In this document: piece after piece, positions 1 through 9,571 of the stretch
How the letters are laid out: the number at the start of each line of letters is the position of its first letter
Position numbering within the stretch: position 1 is the first letter of the stretch
DNA from: Gemmatimonadota bacterium
GTDB lineage: Bacteria; Gemmatimonadota; Gemmatimonadetes; Gemmatimonadales; GWC2-71-9
Direction of reading: 5' to 3'
DNA length: 11,599 nt
Assembly: GCA_003220955.1 (NCBI GenBank)
Contig: QHTW01000100.1
Location: forward strand, 8,454-20,052
Made by a program: the position numbers and the translations under genes
The notes under the pieces: model-generated
Told to the model about the DNA's origin: nothing
Seen by the model: the letters and a program-made list of their open reading frames with translations, nothing else
Database searches by the model: none

Positions 1-1
1 G

Positions 2-631
2 AGCCCGACGGGCGCTGTCGATCCGACACCGGTGGTGGGGATGATCGGACTGCTCACGCGGGCCGATCGCGCCGTGCCGAGTCACGCGCGATCCCCCGGC
101 GACGCCGTGTTCGTGTTCGGTGACACGCGGGCCGAGCTGGGCGGCTCGGCGTACTGGGAAGTCTGTGCCGATTTCGTCGGCGGTCAGCCGCCGCGCGTGA
201 ATCTCGAGGACGAGAAGCGACTCGTCGACCTCCTCGTGACGGGAGCCGAGCGCAGCCTGTTTCGATCGGCGCACGACTGCTCTCACGGCGGATTAGGCGT
301 CGCGTTGGCGGAAGTCGCGATGGGTGGTCCGTATCAAGAACTCGGATTCGGCCTCGACGTCGATTTGACCGCGTACAGCGCACCGCTCACCGCGCACCAG
401 GTGTTGTTCAGCGAATCCCATGGGCGCGCCGTGATCACCTGTTCGCCGGAGCGTGCGGCGGCGATCCAAGCGCTGGCCGGTGAGCTTGGTATCCCGGTCC
501 TGCGGGCGGGTACGGTAGGTCCCGTGAACGGCGGCTTCCGCGTCACGCTGCGAGACGGACAGATCGAGGAGCCTGTCGCCCGGCTCAGAGACGTATATTT
601 CAGCGCCATTCCTCGACGCATGGGAGACTGA
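2..631 (+). CDS. purL: Phosphoribosylformylglycinamidine synthase subunit PurL, C-terminal part (5' end cut by window)
   Basis: PurL makes FGAM from FGAR, ATP and glutamine-derived ammonia in purine synthesis, in the cytoplasm. The visible 209 residues are the C-terminal half of the second AIRS-like unit. The reading frame is open from base 2, and the fragment begins with the typical VDPTPVVGMIGL segment. It continues with the DCSHGGLGVALAEVAMGG phosphate-binding segment (about residues 92-109) and FSESHGR (about 136-142), and ends LRDVYFSAIPRRMGD, as PurL C-termini do. No glutaminase domain follows, so this is the small PurL that works with separate PurQ and PurS (family knowledge; neither is in view). 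purF starts 7 bases downstream, suggesting co-transcription. Confidence 0.95.
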   Translation, partial: SPTGAVDPTPVVGMIGLLTRADRAVPSHARSPGDAVFVFGDTRAELGGSAYWEVCADFVGGQPPRVNLEDEKRLVDLLVTGAERSLFRSAHDCSHGGLGVALAEVAMGGPYQELGFGLDVDLTAYSAPLTAHQVLFSESHGRAVITCSPERAAAIQALAGELGIPVLRAGTVGPVNGGFRVTLRDGQIEEPVARLRDVYFSAIPRRMGD

Positions 632-638
632 TCGGCGC

Positions 639-2043
639 ATGTGCGGCATCATCGGCGTAGCGGGCGTCTCCGACGCATCGCGCATCACGTATCTGGGGCT
701 CTACAGCCTGCAGCATCGCGGTCAGGAGTCAGCTGGCATGGTCGCCGTGGATGGCGCAGGCGTGGCGCGCTCACACCGCGGCATGGGACTCGTGTCCGAT
801 GTCTTCGGCGAGAGCGTGCTCGCGGGGCTCCCCGGTGACGTGGCGATCGGTCACACGCGCTACTCGACTGCCGGCTCGTCGGTGCTCGCCAACGCGCAGC
901 CGATCCTCGCGGGCTACCGCGAAGGGCCGCTCGCGCTTGCGCACAACGGCAACCTCACCAACGCCGACGCGCTGCGCTCCGACCTCGTGGCCAAGGGGTC
1001 GATCTTCCAGACGTCATCGGACAGCGAAGTTCTGATTCACCTGATTGCGCGCTCCGAAGCCCGCGAGCCAGAGGATCAGCTGCTCGATGCCCTGGAGCGC
1101 GTCGAGGGCGCGTATTCGCTGGTCGTGACGATCGGGCGCACCCTCTACGCGATCGTCGATCCGCGCGGCTTCCGCCCGCTCTGGCTCGGCAAGCTCGGCA
1201 CAGGCTACGTCATCGCGTCGGAGACCTGCGCGCTCGATCTCATCGGTGCGACAACCATCCGCGAGCTCGAGCCGGGCGAGTTCCTGCGAATTCGGATCCC
1301 CTCCGGAGATCGATCGCCTGCCCGCGTTGCCGCCGAAGCCACACCAGCGCTGCATCTTCGAGCTGGTGTACTTCTCGCGGCCCGACAGCACGATCTTCGG
1401 ACGCTCAGTCGACCGCGTGCGGCGCGCGCTCGGTCGCGAGCTGGCGCGCGAGCACCCCGCCGAGGGCGCCGATTGCGTCTTCTCCGTGCCGGACTCGTCC
1501 AATGCGATGGCGCTCGGATTTGCCGAGCGATCCGGGCTGAAGCTCGAGCACGCGCTGATTCGCAACCACTACGTCGGCCGCACGTTCATCAATCCCACGC
1601 AGGCCGCGCGCAACGCGAAGGTGAAGATCAAGTTCAATCCGGTGCGCGAGGTGCTGCAGGGTAAGAAGGTCGTCGTGGTGGACGACTCGCTCGTCCGCGG
1701 TACGACGAGCCGTGAGCTGGTCCAGATGATCCGTCAGGCGGGTGCCAAGGAAGTGCATTTCCGTGTCGCCTCGGCGCCCATCACCGGCCCCTGCTACTAC
1801 GGTATCGACACGCCGACCAAATCAGAGCTGATCGCGTCGAGCCACACACTGGAAGAGATCCGGCAGCACCTCGGGGTGGAGACGCTGGGCTATCTGTCGC
1901 TGGATGGGATGTTGCGGGCCGCCGGTGGGGACACGGCGCAGTTCTGCCACGCGTGCTTCTCTGGCGCGTATCCGACGGAGATCCCGGACGACAGCAAGAA
2001 GGTCCGCCAGGCCGCGCCGTTACAGGTGACTATGGCCGTGTAG
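639..2043 (+). CDS. purF: Amidophosphoribosyltransferase PurF, interrupted by a +1 frameshift near base 1300
   Basis: PurF makes phosphoribosylamine from PRPP and glutamine, releasing PPi, and is the committed step of purine synthesis. Bases 639 to about 1296 encode the Ntn glutaminase domain: MCGIIGV with nucleophile Cys2 and no propeptide, then GHTRYSTAG, LAHNGNLTNAD, SSDSEVLIHL, DPRGFRPLWLG and ELEPGE. The rest lies one frame over: CIFELVYFSRPDS, VPDSSNAMALGF, YVGRTFINPTQ and the PRPP loop VVVVDDSLVRGTTS (D at 1681), stopping with TAG at 2041. Cysteines in QRCIFE, GPCYYG and FCHAC match the four [4Fe-4S] ligands of Bacillus-type PurF. Dropping one C at 1298-1301 joins the frames as RIPPEIDRLPAL and gives about 467 residues, normal for the family. 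The original frame otherwise runs as Arg/Ala-rich nonsense to 1664. A sequencing or assembly error is likeliest; a real mutation or +1 recoding is possible. GGAG at 623-626 is the likely ribosome site. Confidence 0.93.
1294..1315 (+). other. Frameshift interval in purF
   Basis: The PurF-like reading leaves the frame of codons beginning at 1293 (CGG ATC CCC TCC) and resumes one base later (CCT CCG GAG ATC GAT). The CCCC run at 1298-1301 followed by T is the natural place: one C too many gives exactly the shift needed. Conserved residues in the first frame reach at least 1292, and the second frame is convincing from about 1315. CCC-U is a known slippery codon context for +1 slippage by proline tRNA, but no programmed shift is known for purF. 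Confidence 0.8.
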
Positions 2044-2067
2044 CGGCAACGCCTCCAGTATTACGGT

Positions 2068-4728
<2,661 letters not shown>

Positions 4729-5451
4729 CTAGCGGTTGAAAATTGCGGCGAGTCCCCCCGCGATCAGCAGTCCAATCACAAAAGTGATCACCGCGACCAT
4801 GTAGCCGCTGCTTTTCGACATCCGTTGCGTGGTCGAGACGCCGATGGCCGTCAGCACCAGACCCCAGAGGCTGAACGGGTTGATCGCTTTTAGTATCGCC
4901 CCGACAAACCCCTTGGCGCCGGGGGAGAGCAGATCCAGTCCCAGCGCCGGCTGCATGTCCTGTGGCGACGTGAGCCCGCTGCTCCCCTGCAGATGCAGGA
5001 CCAGGGTCCCAATGATGCTCAGCAGGATCGCCGACGGCACGGCCGAGTAGGCCGCGACGCTGAGCATCGTGGTGAACTTGGCTTCCCCGCCGCCGAGGAC
5101 CGAGGCGAGCATCCAGAGAATGAGTCCGGTCACCACGAAGATGATCCCGAGCACGATCACCAGGCCCAGCAACCCGAAGATGGCGAGCAGCGCGTTGCCG
5201 GGTAGGGGGCGAGACTGCGCTCCGGCCTGCGCAGCCATCTGTGCCGCGATGGCGACCTTGAGGTACGGCAGGTTGACGAAAAACAGCACGCATTGCACCG
5301 CGATGATCGTGAGGAACGGCGCGAAGAAGTTCGGTTGTGCGCGCACGCGCCCGAAGACCGCGCTGGGCTCGAACAGCACTTTGACCACGTCAACGAAGGC
5401 GTTGCCCTCGCTCTCCTGCCCTACGGTGGGTGGCTGAATTCCTGCGCCCAT
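4729..5451 (-). CDS. Yip1-family polytopic membrane protein
   Basis: A 240-residue membrane protein. After a polar 30-residue N-terminus comes EPSAVFGRVRAQPNFFAPF, the usual entry of bacterial Yip1-domain proteins, then about five hydrophobic segments (about 42-60, 86-119, 129-154, 181-203 and 217-238). The domain is known in many bacteria, but its function there is not established; in eukaryotes it belongs to Golgi trafficking proteins. ATG at 5451 is chosen because GGAGG lies 4 bases upstream on the minus strand and the family similarity begins soon after. A longer frame reaching 5790 would overlap the divergent gene and is not membrane-like. TATATT (5478-5483, minus strand) is a possible -10 box without a convincing -35. 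The TAG stop directly touches the ppdK stop, with no intergenic base. Confidence 0.85.
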   Translation of the reverse strand: MGAGIQPPTVGQESEGNAFVDVVKVLFEPSAVFGRVRAQPNFFAPFLTIIAVQCVLFFVNLPYLKVAIAAQMAAQAGAQSRPLPGNALLAIFGLLGLVIVLGIIFVVTGLILWMLASVLGGGEAKFTTMLSVAAYSAVPSAILLSIIGTLVLHLQGSSGLTSPQDMQPALGLDLLSPGAKGFVGAILKAINPFSLWGLVLTAIGVSTTQRMSKSSGYMVAVITFVIGLLIAGGLAAIFNR

Positions 5452-5561
5452 GCGGCCTCCGGTGAGGGTCGGCGCAGAATATAGACCGCGAAACGAGAAG
5501 GGGATACCTGTGGGGCCTTCCCAGCACTCCGAAGGCGTTGTAGGGTAGAAGGAACGGACCC

Positions 5562-6407
5562 GTGCTCCCTTCTCTCGCGATGACGGTCGGACTGCTAGTA
5601 CAGGCAGCGGGCACTTCGCACGCCGCCCGCGCCACCGCCCCTGACCCGGTGCGCGTCTGGCGCCAGCCAGGGCACCTCCTGCTTCTGCACGTCGACGCGA
5701 TCGGTCGCATCCAAGTACTCTTCCCCGCGGGTCCTGACGACGACAGCGGTCTGTTGTCGAACGACACGCTCGTCGCGATCCCACTGCCACCGACCGCTGA
5801 AGGGAACCCCGCGACCTTCGTCTCAGTGCGGTCGCGCTGGCCGTTCGAGTTCGCGGCGCTGCGCGCGGGTTCGGCGTGGAATTACTACGGTGCTTTGCTC
5901 CTGCAGCCGACGGCCGGCGACCCCCTCGGCGCGTTGCTCGACATCGCCGATCGCGTCACGGACGGGCGTCCGTACGATTACGGCGAGGTCACCTATTCGC
6001 GGGCGGGTGCCGTGGTGGCGCGCGGGCCGGTCGTCCCGCCGCAGGTCTGTCTGAGCTGCGTGCGCCGGGCCCCACCTCCAGTCGCTGTTGCCGCGGCGGC
6101 CACGAATGCCGTCGATTGCTCGAACGCTTCGCTGACGAATTCGTTCTGCGGTGTGAATAGCGGCAGCGTCTCGATCACGAGCGCACCAGCTCCGCAGATG
6201 GCGTATCAGCCCCCGCGTGCGCCCGCGACGGTCTACCTTCCTTACTACATCCCATTCGTGGTGCACGGCGCGCGGTCGAGATTCGAGCGCCCCATGCCTC
6301 CTCCTCCCGCTCCTCAGCCATCCGCGGCGGCCGCGTTCCCGATCGCCCCCCGCCTGGTCGTGCCTTCCAGGGGTGAGCTGGGGACGTTTACCGGCCGGCG
6401 TCACTAA
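5562..6407 (+). CDS. Secreted DUF4384-like protein of unknown function
   Basis: Function is not known. The 281-residue product starts at GTG 5562, supported by AAGGA 8 bases upstream (5549-5553); an in-frame ATG at 5580 has no such site. The first 21 residues are hydrophobic and end in an Ala-rich SHA-A, plausible as a signal peptide although the basic N-terminus is missing. Residues 29-90 read like the DUF4384 pattern (VRVWRQPGHLLLLHVDAIGR then QVLFP), a fold of envelope proteins in several phyla. Residues 91-140 carry RSRWPFEF and a DPLGALLDIADRV helix. Four cysteines follow in two pairs: a CLSC at 153-156, then C176 and C186, suggesting disulfides. The rest is Pro/Ala-rich and low complexity. 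It is probably expressed with the regulator 14 bases downstream. The DUF4384 assignment is by eye and moderate. Confidence 0.75.
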   Translation: MLPSLAMTVGLLVQAAGTSHAARATAPDPVRVWRQPGHLLLLHVDAIGRIQVLFPAGPDDDSGLLSNDTLVAIPLPPTAEGNPATFVSVRSRWPFEFAALRAGSAWNYYGALLLQPTAGDPLGALLDIADRVTDGRPYDYGEVTYSRAGAVVARGPVVPPQVCLSCVRRAPPPVAVAAAATNAVDCSNASLTNSFCGVNSGSVSITSAPAPQMAYQPPRAPATVYLPYYIPFVVHGARSRFERPMPPPPAPQPSAAAAFPIAPRLVVPSRGELGTFTGRRH

Positions 6408-6421
6408 GCAAACAAACGTCG

Positions 6422-7141
6422 ATGGAGCAGCTTCGTCTGCTGACGTTTGGCGGCGTGAACCTTCTCGTAGGCGATTCCACGATGACCGGAGCGGCGACCG
6501 GACGCCGTCGCCTGGCCCTCCTCGTGCTCCTTGCCGTCGCGCGTGACCGGGGGCTGAACCGCGAAAAAGTCCAAGCCTATCTCTGGCCCGAGAGCGACGC
6601 CGAGCAGGCGCGTCACGGGTTGAATCAGATGGTCTATTTCCAGCGACGTCACCTCGACAGCGAAAACCTGTTTCTCGGCAAGAAGACCCTTCGTCTGAAT
6701 CGCGCCATGCTGACGAGCGATGTGTGGGATTTTGAGGACGCCCTTGACGCAGGCGCCCACGAGGTGGCGGTGCGGTTGTACGCCGGCCCGTTTCTCGACG
6801 GCTTTTTTCTGCGGGAAGCGCCCGGGTTCGAGCGGTGGGTTGACGACCAGCGCAGGCGCCTTGCGGAACGATGCGCTCAGGCCTTTGGCTTGCTCGCGGC
6901 GGCTGCTGCGACACAGCAGCAGGCGGTGGAGTGGTGGCGCCGCGCCGTCGACTTGAATCCCTACCATACGGACACGGTGCTGCGCCTGGCCAATGCGTGG
7001 GTGGCGATCGGTGATCGGGCGGCTGCGGTTCGATGCGCCCAGCAGCATGCGGAACTGCTGCGGAGCGAGCTCGGTCTTGCTCCGGACCCCAATGTGGTGA
7101 GCATGATCGAGCAGCTGCGGGGCGGCTCTGCCCCTGGGTGA
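6422..7141 (+). CDS. Short BTAD-domain (SARP-like) transcriptional regulator
   Basis: A predicted DNA-binding regulator of 239 residues. Residues 3-95 match the winged-helix domain that precedes BTAD domains: LRLLTFGG, then RRRLALLVLLAVARDRGLNREKV with LWPESDAEQARHGLNQMVYFQRRHL. Residues about 100-235 form the helical TPR-like BTAD region (AVRLYAGPFLDGFFL, FERWVDDQRRRLAE, AVEWWRRAVDLNPYHTDTVLRLANA, SELGLAPDP). Full-length relatives often add an ATPase, further TPRs or an adenylyl-cyclase-like part; here the protein stops after BTAD, so it resembles the minimal SARP activators of Streptomyces. No sensor domain is visible. It lies 14 bases after the secreted-protein gene, without a strong ribosome site, so translation may be coupled. 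Its target is unknown; the neighbouring genes are the first candidates. Confidence 0.88.
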   Translation: MEQLRLLTFGGVNLLVGDSTMTGAATGRRRLALLVLLAVARDRGLNREKVQAYLWPESDAEQARHGLNQMVYFQRRHLDSENLFLGKKTLRLNRAMLTSDVWDFEDALDAGAHEVAVRLYAGPFLDGFFLREAPGFERWVDDQRRRLAERCAQAFGLLAAAAATQQQAVEWWRRAVDLNPYHTDTVLRLANAWVAIGDRAAAVRCAQQHAELLRSELGLAPDPNVVSMIEQLRGGSAPG

Positions 7142-7156
7142 CGAGTCTCCAGAGAC

Positions 7157-7185
7157 GGGGCCCGTAGTCTCGTAGCGCGGGCCCC
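7157..7185. terminator. GC-rich hairpin between convergent genes, possible bidirectional terminator
   Basis: GGGGCCCG (7157-7164) pairs perfectly with CGGGCCCC (7178-7185) around a 13-base loop. It lies 15 bases after the regulator stop and 17 bases beyond the stop of the facing lipoprotein gene. A smaller GTCTC-CA-GAGAC hairpin (7145-7156) precedes it. No T tract follows on either strand, so this is a weak candidate for intrinsic termination. Confidence 0.4.
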
Positions 7186-7202
7186 GGTCGCGGATTGGCA
7201 CC

Positions 7203-7595
7203 TCACTTGCGACATCCACCAATGCAATTGCTTACGCTGAGGCTCTCAACCCTTCTCTCATTGCCGGACGTCACTGTCAACCTCAACACCAGGTCTCCGT
7301 CAGGATACGTGACGAGGAGGGATAACTCTCGTCCAGTACTTGTGGTGATCTGTCCCCCCTGGCGCGTTACCTCCCACAGGTACTGGTATTGGCCGGATCC
7401 CCCGAAGGCGAATGCCTCCCAGCTGAAGGACCCGTTTGCATCGATCTGGGACGGACCGGCGATCTGAAACGAGAGAGACTGCGCTGCGGGCGGTGGCGGC
7501 GCTGGCTGGACCGGTGCGACCGCGGACTGACAGCCGACCAGCAGTACGGCGCTCGTGATGGAGGCGCTGAGCGCGAAAAGCGGAACGTGACGCAT
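7203..7595 (-). CDS. Small lipoprotein with Ig/PKD-like domain
   Basis: A 130-residue exported lipoprotein of unknown role. The N-terminus is a lipoprotein signal peptide: a basic start (MRH), a hydrophobic stretch to residue 20 and the lipobox LVGC, with Cys22 as the predicted lipidated residue. A Pro/Ala linker (about 24-38) leads to one beta-rich domain (40-124) with the pattern SFSWEAFAFGGSGQYQYLWEV and a late YPDGDLVLRLTVTSG, typical of PKD/Ig-like repeats. The tail has a second cysteine pair, C124 and C128, before the end. Start ATG 7595 has AAAGGA 6 bases upstream on the minus strand (7602-7607), a good ribosome site. It faces the BTAD regulator tail to tail. Probably an envelope-anchored binding or structural protein; no enzymatic motif is seen. 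Confidence 0.82.
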   Translation of the reverse strand: MRHVPLFALSASITSAVLLVGCQSAVAPVQPAPPPPAAQSLSFQIAGPSQIDANGSFSWEAFAFGGSGQYQYLWEVTRQGGQITTSTGRELSLLVTYPDGDLVLRLTVTSGNERRVESLSVSNCIGGCRK

Positions 7596-7693
7596 AAAAG
7601 ATCCTTTCGGTGAGTGGACTCGATTCGAAAGACACGATACGAAGCGGTGGTCAGTCCGCGGTCACGCGAAAGTCATCTGGAGGGAGGAATGAA

Positions 7694-7722
7694 AAACGGG
7701 ACACGTTGGGCGTGTCCCGTTT
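7694..7722 (-). terminator. Rho-independent terminator of ssrA
   Basis: On the minus strand a perfect 12-bp stem (AAACGGGACACG with CGTGTCCCGTTT, 5-base loop 7706-7710) is followed by further Ts (five Ts in all, then C). It lies 12 bases past the tmRNA 3' end, so it is the intrinsic terminator of ssrA and also insulates the downstream lipoprotein gene. Confidence 0.9.
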
Positions 7723-7730
7723 CCGGTGAT

Positions 7731-8087
7731 TAGTGGAGGCGCGGGGAATTGAACCCCGGTCCGAGCATGTCTCCGATACCGCTCCTACGTGCGTAGACCT
7801 GGCTTTGTGGTCTCACCGCCTCGGCGCCTGGTCAGCCATGGCAGTAACAAGCCTCTGGAAGCTCTTGCGGCAGCCGTTGAGGCCCCAGCTGCCGCCAGCC
7901 CGACTTTGCGATACGTGAGCGCCGCCTCAGGCGGGCTGCCACTCACGCAGGTGCGTGAAGCCGAAGCTTACGCAGCCAGAGCCAGTTCAGAGTTGGCTTG
8001 TGTATAGTCCCAGTTGATTTACCAGGTGACTGAGAACCTGGGCACGCAACAGTACCCTCGCCAAACCCGTCGAAGCCTGTCGCCCCC
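7731..8087 (-). ncRNA. ssrA: Transfer-messenger RNA (tmRNA), tag ANSELALAA
   Basis: tmRNA rescues stalled ribosomes with SmpB and adds a degradation tag. The 5' end GGGGGCG (8087-8081) pairs with CGCCTCC (7741-7735) to form the acceptor stem with one G-U, followed by the conserved GGCTTCGACGGG (8077-8066). The T arm CGGGG-TTCAATT-CCCCG lies at 7758-7742. A CCAGGT/ACCTGG helix (8041-8036 with 8027-8022) marks the pseudoknot before the tag. The tag frame starts at GCC 7997 and reads ANSELALAA, then TAA (7970-7968), ending in the protease signal LAA. The bases after the discriminator A (7734) are CTA, so CCA is not encoded and must be added. This is the standard one-piece form. The resume codon is inferred from the tag pattern. 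Short open frames on both strands here are not genes. Confidence 0.96.
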
Positions 8088-8097
8088 GCGGGGAAGG

Positions 8098-8126
8098 AAA
8101 CTAGTGACCCGAACCCGCCTTTTCAA
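8098..8126 (-). promoter_or_regulatory. Sigma70-like promoter of ssrA, overlapping the end of the cyclase gene
   Basis: On the minus strand TTGAAA (8126-8121) and TAGTTT (8103-8098) are separated by 17 bases, and the tmRNA 5' G lies 10 bases beyond the -10 box. The first three bases of the -10 box are the TAG stop codon of the diguanylate cyclase gene. This allows ssrA its own strong expression although it follows the operon with only 13 spare bases. Confidence 0.7.
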
Positions 8127-9537
8127 CTCGATTCCGGCCTAATTCCTTCGCGCGGTACAATGCCGCATCCGCCGCTGACGTGAGATTCAGGAGATCACCG
8201 ATCGGCTGCGGATAAGACGCAAGGCCGCACGACGTCGTGAGCGGGTAGCTCGAGCCGCTCCACACCAACGGCTTCTCCGCGATCGAGCGCCGAATGCGCT
8301 CCGCCACTTCCAGACCTTCTCGGGCTGCAGTGCGCGTCAACCAGACTGCGAATTCTTCTCCGCCGACCCGCGCCACCATATCGCCGTCACGAACCGCGAT
8401 CTCGAGCAGGCGCGCGACGTGCGTCAACGCCGCGTCGCCGGCCGGGTGACCGAGTGTGTCATTGAGCCGCTTGAAATGATCGAGGTCGATGTAGATCAGC
8501 GTCGCGGGTTCAGACGACTTCGGCCCATACGCCGTCAATGCCCGCTCGAACTCACGTCGATTGCGCAGCCCCGTCAGCGGATCGACGACCGCGCGACGCT
8601 CGGCATCGTGCACGGCGCGGGCTGCCGCGAGCCGGGGGCCGAGATCGCTGAGCAACGGGCCGAGGTCGTCGAGCAGCGGCGCATCCGGGTCGAGCGGGGC
8701 GCCGAGGAGCACCAACGCGCCCACGACGAGCGAGCCATCCATGAGCGGATAGGCGGTACCCGCCCTCTCGCTGCGACGACGCTCCGGGACTCCCGGCCCG
8801 AACACATCCTCGTTGCCGCGTGTCGCGACGGGGATACCCGTAGCGACGGCTCGCGCGACTGGAGACTCCGGCGAGAGCGGCAATCCCGCCAACCGGCGAT
8901 CCGCCGCGGCCGAGACCGCCACGATGCGGGCGCTGTCCACTGCCGCGAGGACGAGCGCAACCGCGCGATGCGTGATCTGCTCGCCCAGCTCGACGGTCGC
9001 ACGCGCCATTCCGTCCAAGGTCTGTGCGCCCGCGACGAGGCGCGCCACTCGTCCGGCTACCACACGGGCGCGTGGCACGGCGCTCTGTTCTTCGGCCAGG
9101 CGCATCCCCGCCACGAAGCGACGCAGCGCCTGGGCAACGGCTTCGATCATGGTCTCGTCGTGACCCGCGCCGTCGAGCCCCAATCCAGCACCATAAGGAA
9201 AATCGCCAACGGCTATGAACGTGGCGTCGGGATCACGAACGACATGTTGGCGGCCATCCACCGACGCGAGCTGCACCAACGCCGCGCCTCGACGGCGCCG
9301 GTTCTCTGCTACGTCGGGGCCGTCGAGTACCTCCCAGGCACCCTCGGCGGCATCCACTCCCCAGCCAACGCTCGCGCCGTACGCCTGGCGCAGCAAATCC
9401 AGCACTTCACGGAGACCCAGCGGCGGCGGGCCGCGCCGGCGCAGCCGACCGGGGCGCCAACGAATGGTCCAGCCAAACGTGAGCGCGGCGCCGCCCGCCG
9501 CGGCGAGGAGACCCCAGACGGATCCGCGCCACGGCAT
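8101..9537 (-). CDS. Membrane-anchored GAF-GGDEF diguanylate cyclase
   Basis: It predictably makes the second messenger c-di-GMP from two GTP. The protein has 478 residues: one N-terminal hydrophobic segment (about 7-26) followed by a basic stretch (RWRPGRLRRR), placing the rest in the cytoplasm; a region of about 40-165 without a clear match; a GAF-like sensor (about 168-315); and a GGDEF domain from DPLTGLRNRREFE (319) to the end. The active-site loop is GGEEF (392-396), an active variant, and IYIDLDHFKRLND supplies the metal aspartate. An RxxD product-inhibition site (RDGD, 383-386) stands exactly five residues before GGEEF, so feedback control by c-di-GMP is expected. No EAL domain is present. 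It lies 34 bases after larB, and a hairpin covers its ribosome-binding region. Confidence 0.93.
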   Translation of the reverse strand: MPWRGSVWGLLAAAGGAALTFGWTIRWRPGRLRRRGPPPLGLREVLDLLRQAYGASVGWGVDAAEGAWEVLDGPDVAENRRRRGAALVQLASVDGRQHVVRDPDATFIAVGDFPYGAGLGLDGAGHDETMIEAVAQALRRFVAGMRLAEEQSAVPRARVVAGRVARLVAGAQTLDGMARATVELGEQITHRAVALVLAAVDSARIVAVSAAADRRLAGLPLSPESPVARAVATGIPVATRGNEDVFGPGVPERRRSERAGTAYPLMDGSLVVGALVLLGAPLDPDAPLLDDLGPLLSDLGPRLAAARAVHDAERRAVVDPLTGLRNRREFERALTAYGPKSSEPATLIYIDLDHFKRLNDTLGHPAGDAALTHVARLLEIAVRDGDMVARVGGEEFAVWLTRTAAREGLEVAERIRRSIAEKPLVWSGSSYPLTTSCGLASYPQPIGDLLNLTSAADAALYRAKELGRNRVEKAGSGH

Positions 9538-9541
9538 CCCA

Positions 9542-9562
9542 AGCGCGACCTGGCGTCGCGCT
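9542..9562 (-). promoter_or_regulatory. Hairpin over the translation start of the cyclase gene
   Basis: AGCGCGAC and GTCGCGCT form a perfect 8-bp stem with a 5-base loop in the 34-base larB-cyclase gap, ending 4 bases before the ATG at 9537. The only Shine-Dalgarno-like bases (CCAGG on the minus strand) fall in the loop and stem edge. No T run follows, so it is not a standard terminator. It could limit ribosome access or protect the mRNA; the function is inferred. Confidence 0.45.
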
Positions 9563-9571
9563 AGCGTGCGC

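Noticed and set aside
1302..1664. Continuation of the original purF frame past the frameshift
   Set aside because: The translation becomes Arg/Ala-rich without PurF similarity, whereas the +1 frame carries the complete PRPP-binding domain.
5452..5790. Upstream extension of the Yip1 gene to 5790
   Set aside because: It would overlap the divergent secreted-protein gene, is not membrane-like, and a GGAGG ribosome site supports the start at 5451.
5823..6914. Minus-strand open frame of 363 codons opposite the secreted protein and BTAD regulator
   Set aside because: Its composition (Arg-rich, low hydrophobicity) is typical of a shadow frame, and the plus-strand genes have domain matches and ribosome-site support.
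7733..8007. Plus-strand open frames inside the tmRNA gene
   Set aside because: The sequence is explained by conserved tmRNA ends, T arm, pseudoknot helix and tag frame on the minus strand.
8419..9564. Plus-strand open frame of 381 codons opposite the diguanylate cyclase
   Set aside because: It is a shadow of the GGDEF gene with Arg/His-rich composition and no domain.
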